Below are positions 36,101 through 45,748 of a DNA stretch of 64,000 bases, in pieces. The stretch is taken from contig JAIXMN010000003.1 in the NCBI GenBank assembly GCA_025716815.1, positions 434,001-498,000 of the forward strand, written 5' to 3'. Positions within the stretch are counted from its first letter, which is position 1. Each line of letters opens with the position of its first letter. The translations under genes were made by a program, and so were the position numbers. The stretch comes from Dichotomocladium elegans. Lineage: Eukaryota; Mucoromycota; Mucoromycetes; Mucorales; Lichtheimiaceae. The notes beneath the pieces are model-generated. The model saw nothing but the letters and a program-made list of their open reading frames with translations. It did no database searches and was not told where the DNA came from.

Positions 36101-37224
36101 GGTGGAATTGATCTTGGAACCGAAAACTGGCTTTAAAAACGCAAGGAGAGAAAGGTGTTCAAAGCTTTTATCTCTATGGTAGTTCGATAACATTCGCCAT
36201 GTTGCTTAAAAACAGCACTTTTGCTCAATAACTACTGACTTCACGAGGAGGAAAATATCCCCTGCCCTGCCACTTTGCTGAATTCGTTCATAGGGGCACA
36301 GGCACACACACAAATCACCTGTCGTTCTGCAACGACGCTGAGCTGTATACAAATACGGTATTCATACGTTGGATCAGCTTAGATACACTTCTTCCTTTGA
36401 TCTTTGGCCCGCCCATATGGTTCATCCTTCATTTTGACAACGTCGTATAAAATATATAACTCTGTCGCATAGATTGCTCAAAACAAAAACGGGAGAGCTA
36501 CCTTCTCGTCGATAGAAAACATCAACCTTGCTTCTTCCTATTTAACTTGCCCTCAAAAAATAGCCAGATGTACCATTGAGGTAACAATGACAGGTGAGGA
36601 GCACAGCACGCTGGGGCTGTTGAGCGTCAGCGGAAGATGCAACGGCGGAAGCATCAAGGGAGTAATGGGAAGCGCAGCGCACAAAAGCAGCAGCTAGATG
36701 AAGCCATGACGGGAGGTTGCATGGGCGCAGCCTAGTTGCAGTCCTGCCTGAAGCTCAGTATCCTCTCCTCTCGAGGCATTGTGTTCGTCTATAGTTTATC
36801 TATAGGGAACCGAAAATATTAGAAGTTTACAAAACGGAATAAGTCAGTATGATATGGGTGCATATCATTAAAGACAAAAGAGGTGAGGCCCAGAGGCAAG
36901 CTGGGCTCGAATGATGGAGGACCCTTTTTTAGTTCTATTCAATTGAGTCAAACTTGGATAGGTTGCCGGCGTTCCTTATCTGTCAACCTAAATGAAAAAA
37001 GATGAGCAACGCAACAGGTGAATACTTTTGCTTTTTCGCGTTTAGGAGGTAGGCCAAGTGCAGCCCGTGTTTATCCATACATGCAACATTATAACAATCC
37101 TGTGTGGGGATTATATTTCGCAAAGAGGAGAAAATTATGGCACACACAATAAAATAAAAGTCGCATAGAAGTAGATATTCGTTAGACAACCTAAAAACAT
37201 TAACCCTACCTCTTGCTCTTTTAC
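36101..37224. other. Gene-free stretch upstream of USB1
   Basis: Apart from the USB1 promoter side, nothing is recognised. A minus-strand frame through 36983-37200 could be the continuation of the Fanzor relic but shows no motif. Confidence 0.4.
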
Positions 37225-38940
37225 TTACCCCGAAGGCAGCTAAATATCTGCCGTCAGTAGGACCGTGGACTCGGCACCATCCTGAATGTAGAAAGTTCTC
37301 ATTTTCGCATGTAGGGCAGCATTGCTGTCTTGAACTCATTAATCGAGTACGCTTCGAAACGGTGCTCGCCATGCTTGAAAAGATGCCGGAAGCTGACACT
37401 ATGGATTAGCTCGCGATATCTCGCGTTCGGAACAGACCAACTACCTATCACGAATATAGCATTCGTAGCAAACTTCTCAATCAAGTCATCTGTAAGCCTT
37501 TCGTCGGCTCGTTGGTTGTTGAAGTATGCCGAGAGCCGGAGCTTTCGGAACAGAGGTTAGAGTCGTTTTGATGGGTGGCTGTATCTGCAGTGTAGAAGTT
37601 CTCGAGAACAGGCAACACTTGGGACTGACCAAGCAGGAAGCGGTTAAATTCGGTATTGTCCAAGGTACATGCTTGAACGATAGCAAGCTGTTCTTCGGCG
37701 CGACCAAGTTCAGAATTCGTATCTTGAACTGATCCAGTAACGGGTGGTACTTTTTGGTCTTGCGAATCTTATCCTGCTGTGGTTGGGTGTATCGGAACCT
37801 CTGACGGGCACCGCACTCAGGCCTGGAGTTCTCGGAGACACAGAAAAGAAGGTCTCTTCTCTCAGAGTTAACGGCGACACATCTACCGGAGATGCTCTGG
37901 TGCTCCTGCGATGTCAGCGTGCTGACATAGTTAGTATTGTCTTTGATCCTCTGAACTTTGCTCCGTATGACGGTCATTGGCCGTTCGACCTCTTGAAGAT
38001 GGTGACGCCCATTCCGTCAGTGTGGATCGTGCCGTGGAACCCAATCGTGTCGTGTTTTGAGTTGGGACGGGCACGAGAAAGACCCCACGTGTAGTAACGC
38101 GCGCGATGAGGTTGGGGATAGCGGCGTGGAGGTGCTGGGTCCGGGTCCGTAGGGTAGTTGTCTGGACTTGTGCGAGGCTGGCCATGGCAGGCCAATGGTG
38201 CAGTCCTTAACGTAATTGCGGACGTCGTGCGCCACCAATGTCGTTGCTGTATGTCGCTATGTAAGCAACACCGTTCGTCGGCCCTGGAGGCGATCGTCAA
38301 GCGCACTTTGCTCGTTGACCATATTGAATGTTGCCTTCATCAAGCCCTTGAAGGCCATCCAGGTCGACGGTGGACCGTTGGGTTGCCGCATGTTAAGATC
38401 CATTGCGGGTGCGCGATGTCACCCAAACTCATTTCGGCTGTCGTGACCTTAGACTGCTCGGACGGCGAGGGGGTCGAGTAGTGAAAAATACTGCACCATT
38501 CAAAAAAGAAACTGTTTGGCGGACGCAGCTTCACCAGAGAAAACTATGTCCGGTTGGCGGGTGCCAACAGACGCGTCGTCCAGCTTCGCCAAATATCCTT
38601 GACGGGATGTGTAGAGATTGATCTCCACACGCGCAAAATCCTCTTCCAGCTGGGATGTCCAGTGCGAGTAATCGTTTCCCAGCGCGCTCAGATGCGCGGA
38701 CGAACCTTCAGAGACCTTTGCAGCTGCTCCGAGCATCTCGGGTGAAAAAGCCCCAAGACATCCTTGGTTGGGGTAAGGCGTCTGAAAAGCGCCGTGTACT
38801 TCTTGTCGTAGATTCAGAAATTGAGCGGGCAGTGTTGTCGCTGTGCACTCACCGCGCCCTCGAGGATCTCGATCCGTTCAAAAATGTTTTGATAGAGAAG
38901 CCTGGTGCGGATCTTCAGGGTTGGCCGAGAACTTAGCAGG
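37225..38940 (-). pseudogene. Decayed Fanzor-like (TnpB-family, RNA-guided nuclease) gene
   Basis: Protein blocks in three reading frames, all on the minus strand and in the right order, match the eukaryotic TnpB relatives (Fanzor). They are a pre-RuvC strand motif (IGFHGTIHTDGMGVTIFKR, about 38.0 kb), a RuvC-I region (GRCVAVNSERRDLLFCV, then RFRYTQPQQDKIRKTKKY, about 37.8 kb), a helix with SAYFNNQRADERLTDDLIEK, the segment FVIGSWSVPNARYRELI followed by EAYSINEFKT (RuvC-II area, about 37.4 kb) and the first half of a zinc ribbon (CPTCEN, then in another frame FRMVPSPRSY). Stops and frame shifts separate the blocks, and the RuvC-I Asp position reads Asn, so no active nuclease is made. Upstream frames to about 38.94 kb probably hold its N-terminal half but are less certain. 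Confidence 0.75.
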
Positions 38941-39688
38941 CGTGGGGATGGATAGCTGGTTAAACATCTTAAAGTAAAGAATTAATGACAAGAGTAAAGA
39001 CGTTAGTGACGGATATTGAGTGAAAGAAGTTTTATCTTTGTCGATGTACACTGTATAGCTGCGTTTAAAGTCTGCTTCCTTAGAACAAACGGATTGGAAT
39101 GAATACATCTATACATCAACGACATGTCCATTGTACAAAGAATAAAAAAATAGGATCCATGCATTTACCCCTAGTTATTAATTACTCCGCCTGTTTTACA
39201 CGATATAAGCGAAGATATCTTGCGACGCCGGGCCTCCCTCTCATTCTTCTCGCTGTACATCAAACGCTCTCCGTAAGTACTCGCATAAATGTCGTGGTGA
39301 TTTGACAACTTGCCTTCTGCGCCATTCATTCGATCCCGCGAAATCACATCACTGTTGCTCTTTATTGTGACAGTTAAGTGATTGGGCGCGTCAATGATTC
39401 GAGAAGATAGGCACATCGACATTCTCGAGATCTCATCGATGAGGTATCCTCAGTCGTTTGGACAGATGCATTAAGCATTGACAAACACTGGGATGATATA
39501 CAATTCCTGTTCTTTGCTTCTGGTTTCTGATTGTCCCGCTCTCTTGGCTGTGGCTCTGAGCGTCTCAATTGTCATTCAATAGTACTTAATACTGATATTA
39601 CTCCCAGTATTGACATTACATTTAGTCCTATTTTGGAGAATAAAGTCATTGGCAATATTCCCCCACCTTTCTTGGGTCATGCCATCCT
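38941..39688. other. Intergenic region
   Basis: No supported gene. It borders the Fanzor relic and may include one of its ends. Confidence 0.35.
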
Positions 39689-40162
39689 GTGTTCCATCTG
39701 TATACCGAATCCAGACTTATCAAAGCAAAACGAAGCTTCCCTACAATCAATTGTCCCACCGAGACATCCGATCAAGACGCACTTGGATCTTTTGCATCAC
39801 TACTAATCTTGTTTCCAGGGCTGGAAACGTACCTCTTTTTTTTTTTTGAAAAAAAAAACAAGTTGCTTTTGTTCTATTTAAACTCTAAAATCGCCATAGC
39901 AATAAAGCTACAAGCTGGAAAGTTACCAGTAGTCTTGTTACTGCTGCTGTATATAAGATCTATTCAAGTGCTGCAAGGGGACTCAAAGACTACAGCGTCG
40001 ATCGATTTGTCCCACGAGCCAAAATATGCACCTGATGCCCACTGCATAACATACCACCGAACTCAGCTTTGGCAAGACACAAAGTTTACAGTGGACAATG
40101 TGTTAGGTGATATTGTCGACGGAGACAGCGAGCTGTGGATTGTGTCATATGACCTAGACTAG
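39689..40162 (+). CDS. Hypothetical secreted-type ORF, possibly broken
   Basis: The frame ends in a plausible mature protein segment (EPKYAPDAHCITYHRTQLWQ; DIVDGDSELWIVSYDLD) preceded by a hydrophobic signal-like stretch (AGKLPVVLLLLLYIRSIQVL). No ATG starts near that stretch: the likely start codon position reads ATA. The only in-frame ATG (39689) gives a long, unlikely leader through a poly-T/poly-A region. It may be a degenerate secreted-protein gene or may have an unseen first exon. The family is not recognised. It is convergent with, and slightly overlaps, the minus-strand ORF ending at 40086. Confidence 0.25.
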   Translation: MFHLYTESRLIKAKRSFPTINCPTETSDQDALGSFASLLILFPGLETYLFFFFEKKNKLLLFYLNSKIAIAIKLQAGKLPVVLLLLLYIRSIQVLQGDSKTTASIDLSHEPKYAPDAHCITYHRTQLWQDTKFTVDNVLGDIVDGDSELWIVSYDLD

Positions 40163-40622
40163 TAAACGCTCTTAAATGCATACTATATGTAATGTATATA
40201 TATTGTTCGGCTTTATTCCAAAGGTCTTTATTACTCGTCAAATGATCATCCTCAATTGTCCATGATACAATGTATATACTTGAACCATCCTGACTCGCTT
40301 GATACCAACAACCATTGAAGTTGCCCTTCCCTCTGTCTATTTCTCTTTGTATCACGCCAATAACTGGGATGAAGAAAGAAACCGGCTGGGAGAGTGATCC
40401 TACGCCCATTATGCAAGCATCCTGCGCTGCTTGGTTCTGCACAGATACGGAAAAAATGGAACTAGCTGGCAACATATTGCTACCTCGCGGTTGACATGCA
40501 GTTCCAGAAAAAACCATGCTGGTCACTGTGAACGTGGGCACCAAACGATCCGGAAGGAGCCGCTCCAGGAAAGGGGAGGTGTTGGAAGCAGGAAGCAATT
40601 GAAATAAATAGTACGATTCCAT
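40086..40622 (-). CDS. Hypothetical protein
   Basis: An ATG at 40622 opens a 178-residue frame with protein-like composition: LFQLLPASNTSPFLERLLPD, VTSMVFSGTACQPRGSNMLP, SIFSVSVQNQAAQDACIMG, GNFNGCWYQASQDGSSIYIV and SWTIEDDHL. Paired Cys and Gly/Ser-rich turns suggest an extracellular beta-rich protein, but no clear signal peptide follows this ATG. A hydrophobic run exists in another frame just upstream, so a small frame error or an extra exon is possible. The last 50 residues are probably not conserved and overlap the convergent plus-strand ORF. The family is not recognised. Confidence 0.35.
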   Translation of the reverse strand: MESYYLFQLLPASNTSPFLERLLPDRLVPTFTVTSMVFSGTACQPRGSNMLPASSIFSVSVQNQAAQDACIMGVGSLSQPVSFFIPVIGVIQREIDRGKGNFNGCWYQASQDGSSIYIVSWTIEDDHLTSNKDLWNKAEQYIYITYSMHLRAFTSLGHMTQSTARCLRRQYHLTHCPL

Positions 40623-41009
40623 AGATAGTTGTGTGTATATACGGGCCTAGGAACCCCGTAAAACTAGTCAATTATTTTATGAATAATGGTTGGTCACCCA
40701 GACGCGGCGCAAACCTCGTAGGCAGTGAGCTTTTGGACTGACAGGTTAAAGTGTTGTATCGCTTGCAACTGCATAACCTAGACAGATATCTGCGACATCA
40801 ATGTTTTGGGCGAAATCATTATCGGTAGCGCTCGAACGAAATCAATTTTCCCAAAGGGTCTCCTCTCGCTTGACGCCTTGCTTTTCAAAATAAATAAGTT
40901 CAAACGACAATCACCGGACCTATTGCTTGCGTTAACTAATTACTACGTCCTAGTGATCACATCACCCATGAGAACAACGCTCCAGAGAGTTTGGCCAGAC
41001 GCTGGGCAA
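40623..41009. other. Spacer upstream of the hypothetical ORF and 3' of the Pho89 relic
   Basis: No supported gene. The Pho89 relic may extend weakly into the right half. Confidence 0.35.
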
Positions 41010-41620
41010 GGCTTTTGTATTTGACAGCACGCCAGTTGCCGTTTACGTAAGACCATTGGCAGTGGTATCACCTGTGATCTGGTCAACAAAGGCAGCTGGA
41101 AGGTAATGAGGCAATCAAGACGTTTCAAGGAAAGCAACCAAGTTCGGCAGAGAAAGCACACGAGGGCGACACACTTGGTAATAGTGGTGGCAAGTCCCGA
41201 ATTGGTAGCAACGCCACTGTAGTACATTTCAAAGATGGTATCCAAGGGAGCGATACCATTGAATATATGATTAAAGAGACAACACGCAAGCGGTCAGAAG
41301 AGGGAGATAGGAAAGCATGTGATCAACATCGTCTTTGTCATGGTGTGGGTAGACGCGTCGGTTTTCTTGACTTGATTCACTGTTCAAGTTGCAGACATCT
41401 TGACAAATGCCATGAAGACGATTGATAGGTTCTCCTTTTTTTATCTTTATAGATTCTGTCTAGGCGTTCCGGCTTGTCCAAGAAGAAATGGGGGTGATCA
41501 CGAATAATGTGCTTCAGCCATGGACACAAGAAAATCCATGAGATGCGTCCAAATCCTGGAAAATATCCCTTCGCACGATCAATGACACCCCAGCAGAAGA
41601 CGAACAGCTGACTATAACCG
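41010..41620 (-). pseudogene. Decayed Pho89-type phosphate permease
   Basis: Read on the minus strand, fragments in changing frames match the live permease at 17.8-19.5 kb in the same order. They are ISWIFLCPWLKHIIRDH (live copy ISWIFLCPWLKRVVVDR), RLHGICQDVCNLN (live LHGIRQDVRNLN), KDDVDHMLSYLPLLTACVLS (live EDDVEYMFSYLQVLTACVAS), IAPLDTIFEMYYSG (live VGPLAAIFDIWQSG), QITGDTTANGL (live CITGAITAIGL) and NGNWRAVKYK (live NGNWQAVNWK). The central hydrophilic loop is shortened, the second GSNDVSNA signature is destroyed and stops interrupt the frame. The whole first half is missing. It is a truncated relic of a paralogue, not a functional transporter. Confidence 0.8.
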
Positions 41621-42058
41621 AAAAGTCAATCGTGCCAAACAAGTCACCCCTTGTCCCTCTCTCCCTTTTATAACTCACTCACTCGCTCCTGATTATTAGC
41701 AACTCTAATACTCTGTATGCATCATAAACGCACAACATAAAAGGTCTGCTCAGGATATCCAAAAGAGAGATATGCGGCATGTATGATACGTTCATCGCAG
41801 CTTTCCATTTCTAAGCAATGTATAGTGACTAGTACAGCTCGATCAATGCGGCTTTGGGAGCTGTATACGATGGGCAGATATATGAAAAGGAGAGCACTAA
41901 GGGGGGGTGGAAAGAAAGAGAAATGGATGCTTCATGGCGACAGACACATTGAGAAGGTGAGAGCAAAAGAAAGAGGAGGTGTTGTATCTGTCAATCGGAT
42001 TGTCAGTTGTGCATAATAATTACCTTGTCGCTTATTATTCGGGAGAAAGCGAAAAAAA
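41621..42058. other. Upstream region of the cysteine-rich secreted protein
   Basis: No supported gene. It probably contains the promoter of the gene starting at 42104. Confidence 0.4.
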
Positions 42059-42068
42059 AAATATAAAG
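42059..42068 (+). promoter_or_regulatory. TATA box of the cysteine-rich secreted protein
   Basis: AAATATAAAG lies about 40 bp upstream of the ATG at 42104, after an A-tract. The spacing is consistent with a core promoter; this is inference. Confidence 0.5.
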
Positions 42069-42103
42069 AGGACGCTGCAAATCCTCGCGTTTACCAAACT
42101 CAA

Positions 42104-42421
42104 ATGCACTTCTCCCCATCGCTCTTTCACATTCTTATTATATTCACCATATCGCTTGTCTCGTATGCATACGAAATGCGCGACACAGGTCTCTGTGCCA
42201 TTGAAGGCGATTCGACAGGCTGCACCACCGCTTGTCGAATGCTTGACTATGGCGATAACGGTATCTGCGTGGACGACAGCTGCTACTGCACCGACCTTGA
42301 CGAAGGCGCAGATGCCTGTGAAGACGACGACCACGAAAAATGCGATGCGGTTTGTCAACGAATGGCGCCTTCGAACTTTGTTGGCTTTTGCATGGATGGG
42401 CAATGCAGCTGCTTATCTTAA
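42104..42421 (+). CDS. Small secreted protein with two CSalphabeta-like (defensin-type) cysteine modules
   Basis: This is an intronless 105-residue protein with a signal peptide (MHFSPSLFHILIIFTISLVS, cleavage near YAYE). The mature part has twelve cysteines in two tandem modules with the same spacing. Module 1 is C-x8-C-x3-C-x10-C-x4-C-x1-C (starting at CAIEGDSTGC). Module 2 is C-x7-C-x3-C-x11-C-x4-C-x1-C (starting at CEDDDHEKC). The CxxxC...CxC framework is that of the cysteine-stabilised alpha-beta fold of defensins and related peptides. Both modules are acidic, unlike most antimicrobial defensins, so another role (signalling, inhibitor, surface) is possible. A TATA box sits about 40 bp upstream. 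Fold assignment rests on cysteine spacing only. Confidence 0.75.
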   Translation: MHFSPSLFHILIIFTISLVSYAYEMRDTGLCAIEGDSTGCTTACRMLDYGDNGICVDDSCYCTDLDEGADACEDDDHEKCDAVCQRMAPSNFVGFCMDGQCSCLS

Positions 42422-42749
42422 AAAGAAAAGGCGCATTTTTTATATGTATATTTTTCTTCCTTTACCCTTACCCTATTATCTACTTAATCCGGCTGTATTA
42501 CGAAGGGTTGAGTAATTCTAGTATGTAATTCCTTGAACCAATAGCATTCATTTCACATTCCAGCTCCTTTTTTATCTCTTAATGAAAATGTAGCAAATCG
42601 AGCATTCCAACATACCATCCTTACGTCAATTTTTCATTTACGGCTCCCTGGCGGTAAATAAAAAGGGTAGAGCAATAAAGTTTTATCATTAAGTTCTGCA
42701 TGGCGAGATGCGTGTAGTATTATAATGTAGGATGGGCGATATTACAAAT
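42422..42749. other. Convergent intergenic region
   Basis: AT-rich 3' flank of two convergent genes. Nothing else is seen. Confidence 0.45.
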
Positions 42750-44193
42750 TCAGTACTGCTGTGGCTTTTTAAAGACAGGGACAGACTCTACAGACAGATG
42801 ATTTCTGTGTTGAGGCGAGAGCTCAGACAGCTCCGGGTGTCGATGAGACGAAAAGTGATGGGTTGAAGGAGGACCATTGGATGTGTAATGATCATAAGGT
42901 TGCTGCTGTTGTTGACAGTCCCAGGATGTCATGACCAGTTCCTGCTGTATAGAAGACACCGGACGGCTACCATAGTAGTCTTGCTGTTGTAGCTCCTCGT
43001 GCGATGAAGCATGCCGAGGATTGTTTCTGCTATCGCTATTAATATGAGTGTTCTCCCCTGAAATGCTAGTGTCTGTTGGTGGGATAGAATCGAATAAGTC
43101 AATGTGGTCCATCTGAGGTACCATGGGAAGCATGGGCACAATGGGCGGTTGGTGGGTGTAATAAGGAACCTGGCGATGCTGCTGCTGTGGTGAGTAGCGA
43201 TGATGGTATGTATAGCCTCCTGCAGTATTCGAGTATTCATCGTGATACCACTGCCACGATGCCCGCTTGCCATACGAAAGCGTCGTCGATATGGACTGGC
43301 TATCAAAGGATTCAATGGATTGTGGCTGGACATACGAGTTGTAAAGTACCGAGTGACGGAGATGGTGGGGCGGTGGTGGCGGGACGATCTGAATGCTTGC
43401 TGAACGAAGCGAGGGTGGAGGTTCTGGAATGTAACGGCCCCATTTGGGCTCCTTGAACAGATCGGCAGCGACACTCGAGGCAGGGCGGTAGAGGACTGCA
43501 AAACATACCAGAAGCACCCAGCATAACAAGGCCAGTGCGGCCCCCAGCCATGTACTATCTGATAGGACACATCTACCGGGTAAAGATATGTATGAGGATC
43601 CTGATCATTCTATTCTGGCCTTATTTTTTTTTTTTTTACCTTTCGTACAAAAAAGACGACTCTAACTTTATTGTGGACACTGAAGATCCAGCAACTCCAG
43701 CGGCAGAAAACGTGCCATCGCCCGAACAGGAGGTGATAAAACTCCACATGGGCCGACTGACTTTGACATAACCTGCTGTCCAAGGTTCAGGGCTGCCCGT
43801 AATCAGGGCTGCCAAAATCGCTGCTAAGAGCGTGAAGAAATTGATAAACCCTAGGAAGCGGTCGCCTTGCACAAGATGAGCTCTTTTGCAGCAGCAGGCT
43901 CGAGCACATACCAATGCTCCACTGAGCATCGAGATGCTCAAAGCGATATACCAGACGAGATACTATCCTTTTCTTATCTTAATAGGCCGTATGCAATTGG
44001 CAAGAAATGAAAGAGAGAGAGAATATATATATGTATGTTTGGCTGTGGCGCTCTTCGTGTTACCTGCCAATGTCCTGCTTCGGTCCAACTCGGAAGAGTT
44101 GTCTTTTTTGAGTGATAATCAGATCGACATCACTATGGTTTGGGATCGTCCTCTTATCATACCTGCTGCTGAAAGACGTCCAAGAGAGCGCAT
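42750..44193 (-). CDS. Multi-span membrane protein with long Pro/His/Gln-rich tail
   Basis: Two well-supported exons (43640-43962 and 42750-43554) join through a GTAAAA...ATAG intron in phase. They encode three hydrophobic helices: YLVWYIALSISMLSGALVC, FLGFINFFTLLAAILAALIT and WLGAALALLCWVLLVCFAVL. A cytosolic tail of about 240 residues follows, rich in Pro, His, Gln, Tyr and Ser (PEPPPSLRSASIQIVPPPPP). The layout suggests a four-span fungal membrane protein (SUR7/PalI-like or MARVEL-like topology), with a first helix or N-terminus in upstream exons. The start is uncertain: ATG at 44193 gives MRSLGRLSAA, and a tiny 14-nt exon would be needed to keep phase. The family is not recognised. Confidence 0.55.
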
Positions 44194-44818
44194 TGAGCGA
44201 TATGACAGATGAACGCGATCAGACTGGTTATGAAGACCGAGACACGAAGGGCATTCAAGATGGCGACCACCCGCATATTAAATTAGAAAATAATAAAGAT
44301 TATAAAGAGAAAGAGAAAGAGAAGAAGAAGAAGGCACGAAGGCCAAAAGAAAGAGGGCTATATTGATGTAGGGAGAAGCAGAGAACCGCAAGAAGCGGTG
44401 ACGCAGTTGCCAAACAGGCAATTTCCCCTTTTCCTCCTTTTTTCCCTTCATTTTACACCTGTGCCGTACATTACGCTCATTAAAAAGTTAAAGACTCCCG
44501 CCTTGATTACCACCCATGGTGACTCTAGCGTCCTATAGCTTATTTGCGTGTGTTATTTGATAAGCAATGCATCATTCCTTGTTATCTCCTTGTCAGGCAT
44601 CCCAGGCACATTTGCCCACGCGGAATTCATCCGAAACAAGGGAGAGATGAAGTGAGAGGGGATTGATTAAAAAACTTCATACACACGCGTGCACACACGG
44701 TCCTACGATCCTAATTCGCTATGAATGATGTAGCCTCTTTATTAGAATCAGATCATTGATGGCGTAGATATGGCGGTTGGCATCCGCTGCTGCGTGCGCG
44801 CCAAGAAGCTGCCCCCCA
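44194..44818. other. Intergenic region
   Basis: A purine-rich tract (44284-44350) and AT-rich sequence. No supported gene. Confidence 0.4.
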
Positions 44819-45556
44819 TTACTTTCTCTGCTGGCAGAGCAAGGATTCGATGGCCTTGAAATGGTCATTTAATGGACCTTTGTGAGCGAGTACGGGCTTG
44901 AGGTATGCGCTATCGCCCGTGATCTGGCAAGCGTCGTAGGCGGCCTTGTAGTCCGCACGCGTCATGGAGGTAAAACCCCACATGCAGGATACGACAATCT
45001 TTTGCTTTCCCGGCATCTTGGACTTGCTACGTCGGATAGCTTCCATGGCGGCCTCCTTGTGTTGGGGCTTGGTCCGAATGGACAGTAGAATTTGTCCATT
45101 GTTGACGCGTGCAACGAGGCCCACTGGTTTACCAAAGGGGTGACGCATTCCCTGCTGGAGCCTTTCGGCCGACGCAAAACCCATCATCATCAATCAAGGG
45201 TCAGAAATGATATCATGATTTTCATGCCTGTCTGCTCCCGCACACGAGAGCATCTTGTTCATGCGGATCACGTGGTGCGGATGAACACGAATTCGCATAT
45301 GAAAAGCTTCTTTGCCCGCCCTTGTGGTCATGTACTTGTGTGCACTCTTTCGACTCGCCTCGAGAGCTTCAGATGAGATCTGCTCGCGCTCGAGGGAAAT
45401 CAAATGGACGCAGAGCGGAAAGATATGCACAGGTGCGGCTTTCCATCCAGTATCAAAGATATGGATTTTTGGCGCTGGAGCAGTTCGACAGTATCTGCTC
45501 TTCGGATAGGGTTTGCCCTTGCAGAGTCGGTAACAGCGTGCAGGTCGTCGACCCAT
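44819..45556 (-). CDS. RPL10: 60S ribosomal protein L10 (uL16), divergent copy
   Basis: uL16 sits near the peptidyl-transferase centre of the 60S subunit and is a late assembly step. Two exons (45228-45556 and 44819-45161) give 223 residues starting [20 protein letters not shown]. Conserved blocks are [51 protein letters not shown] (P-site loop), [11 protein letters not shown] and [10 protein letters not shown]. The intron runs from GC (AG|GCATGA) to AG and is a non-canonical GC-AG intron; no GT donor fits. Several positions differ from the usual uL16 sequence ([21 protein letters not shown] in place of the usual KKWGFT), so this may be a diverged paralogue. RPS10 lies just upstream on the same strand. 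Confidence 0.9.
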
Positions 45557-45748
45557 GGAGCGGTGAAGTGATTTGAGGAAGAAAGAAGCGAAAGAAGACG
45601 AGGAAAAGGCGGGTGATGGTCGATTTCTTACACACATGTCTCATGCAAAAAAAAAAGCAATACACGCACACACAGACACACACGCGCGCCTTTTGGATTT
45701 GGGTTTTCTTTTTTTTTATTGGCAAGAGTTCTGATCAAGAGAACAAGC

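Noticed and set aside
42929..43570. A 213-residue open frame on the minus strand in another frame
   Set aside because: It shares the strand of the membrane-protein gene but is shifted by one frame. The chosen frame contains the membrane helix and joins upstream exons in phase.
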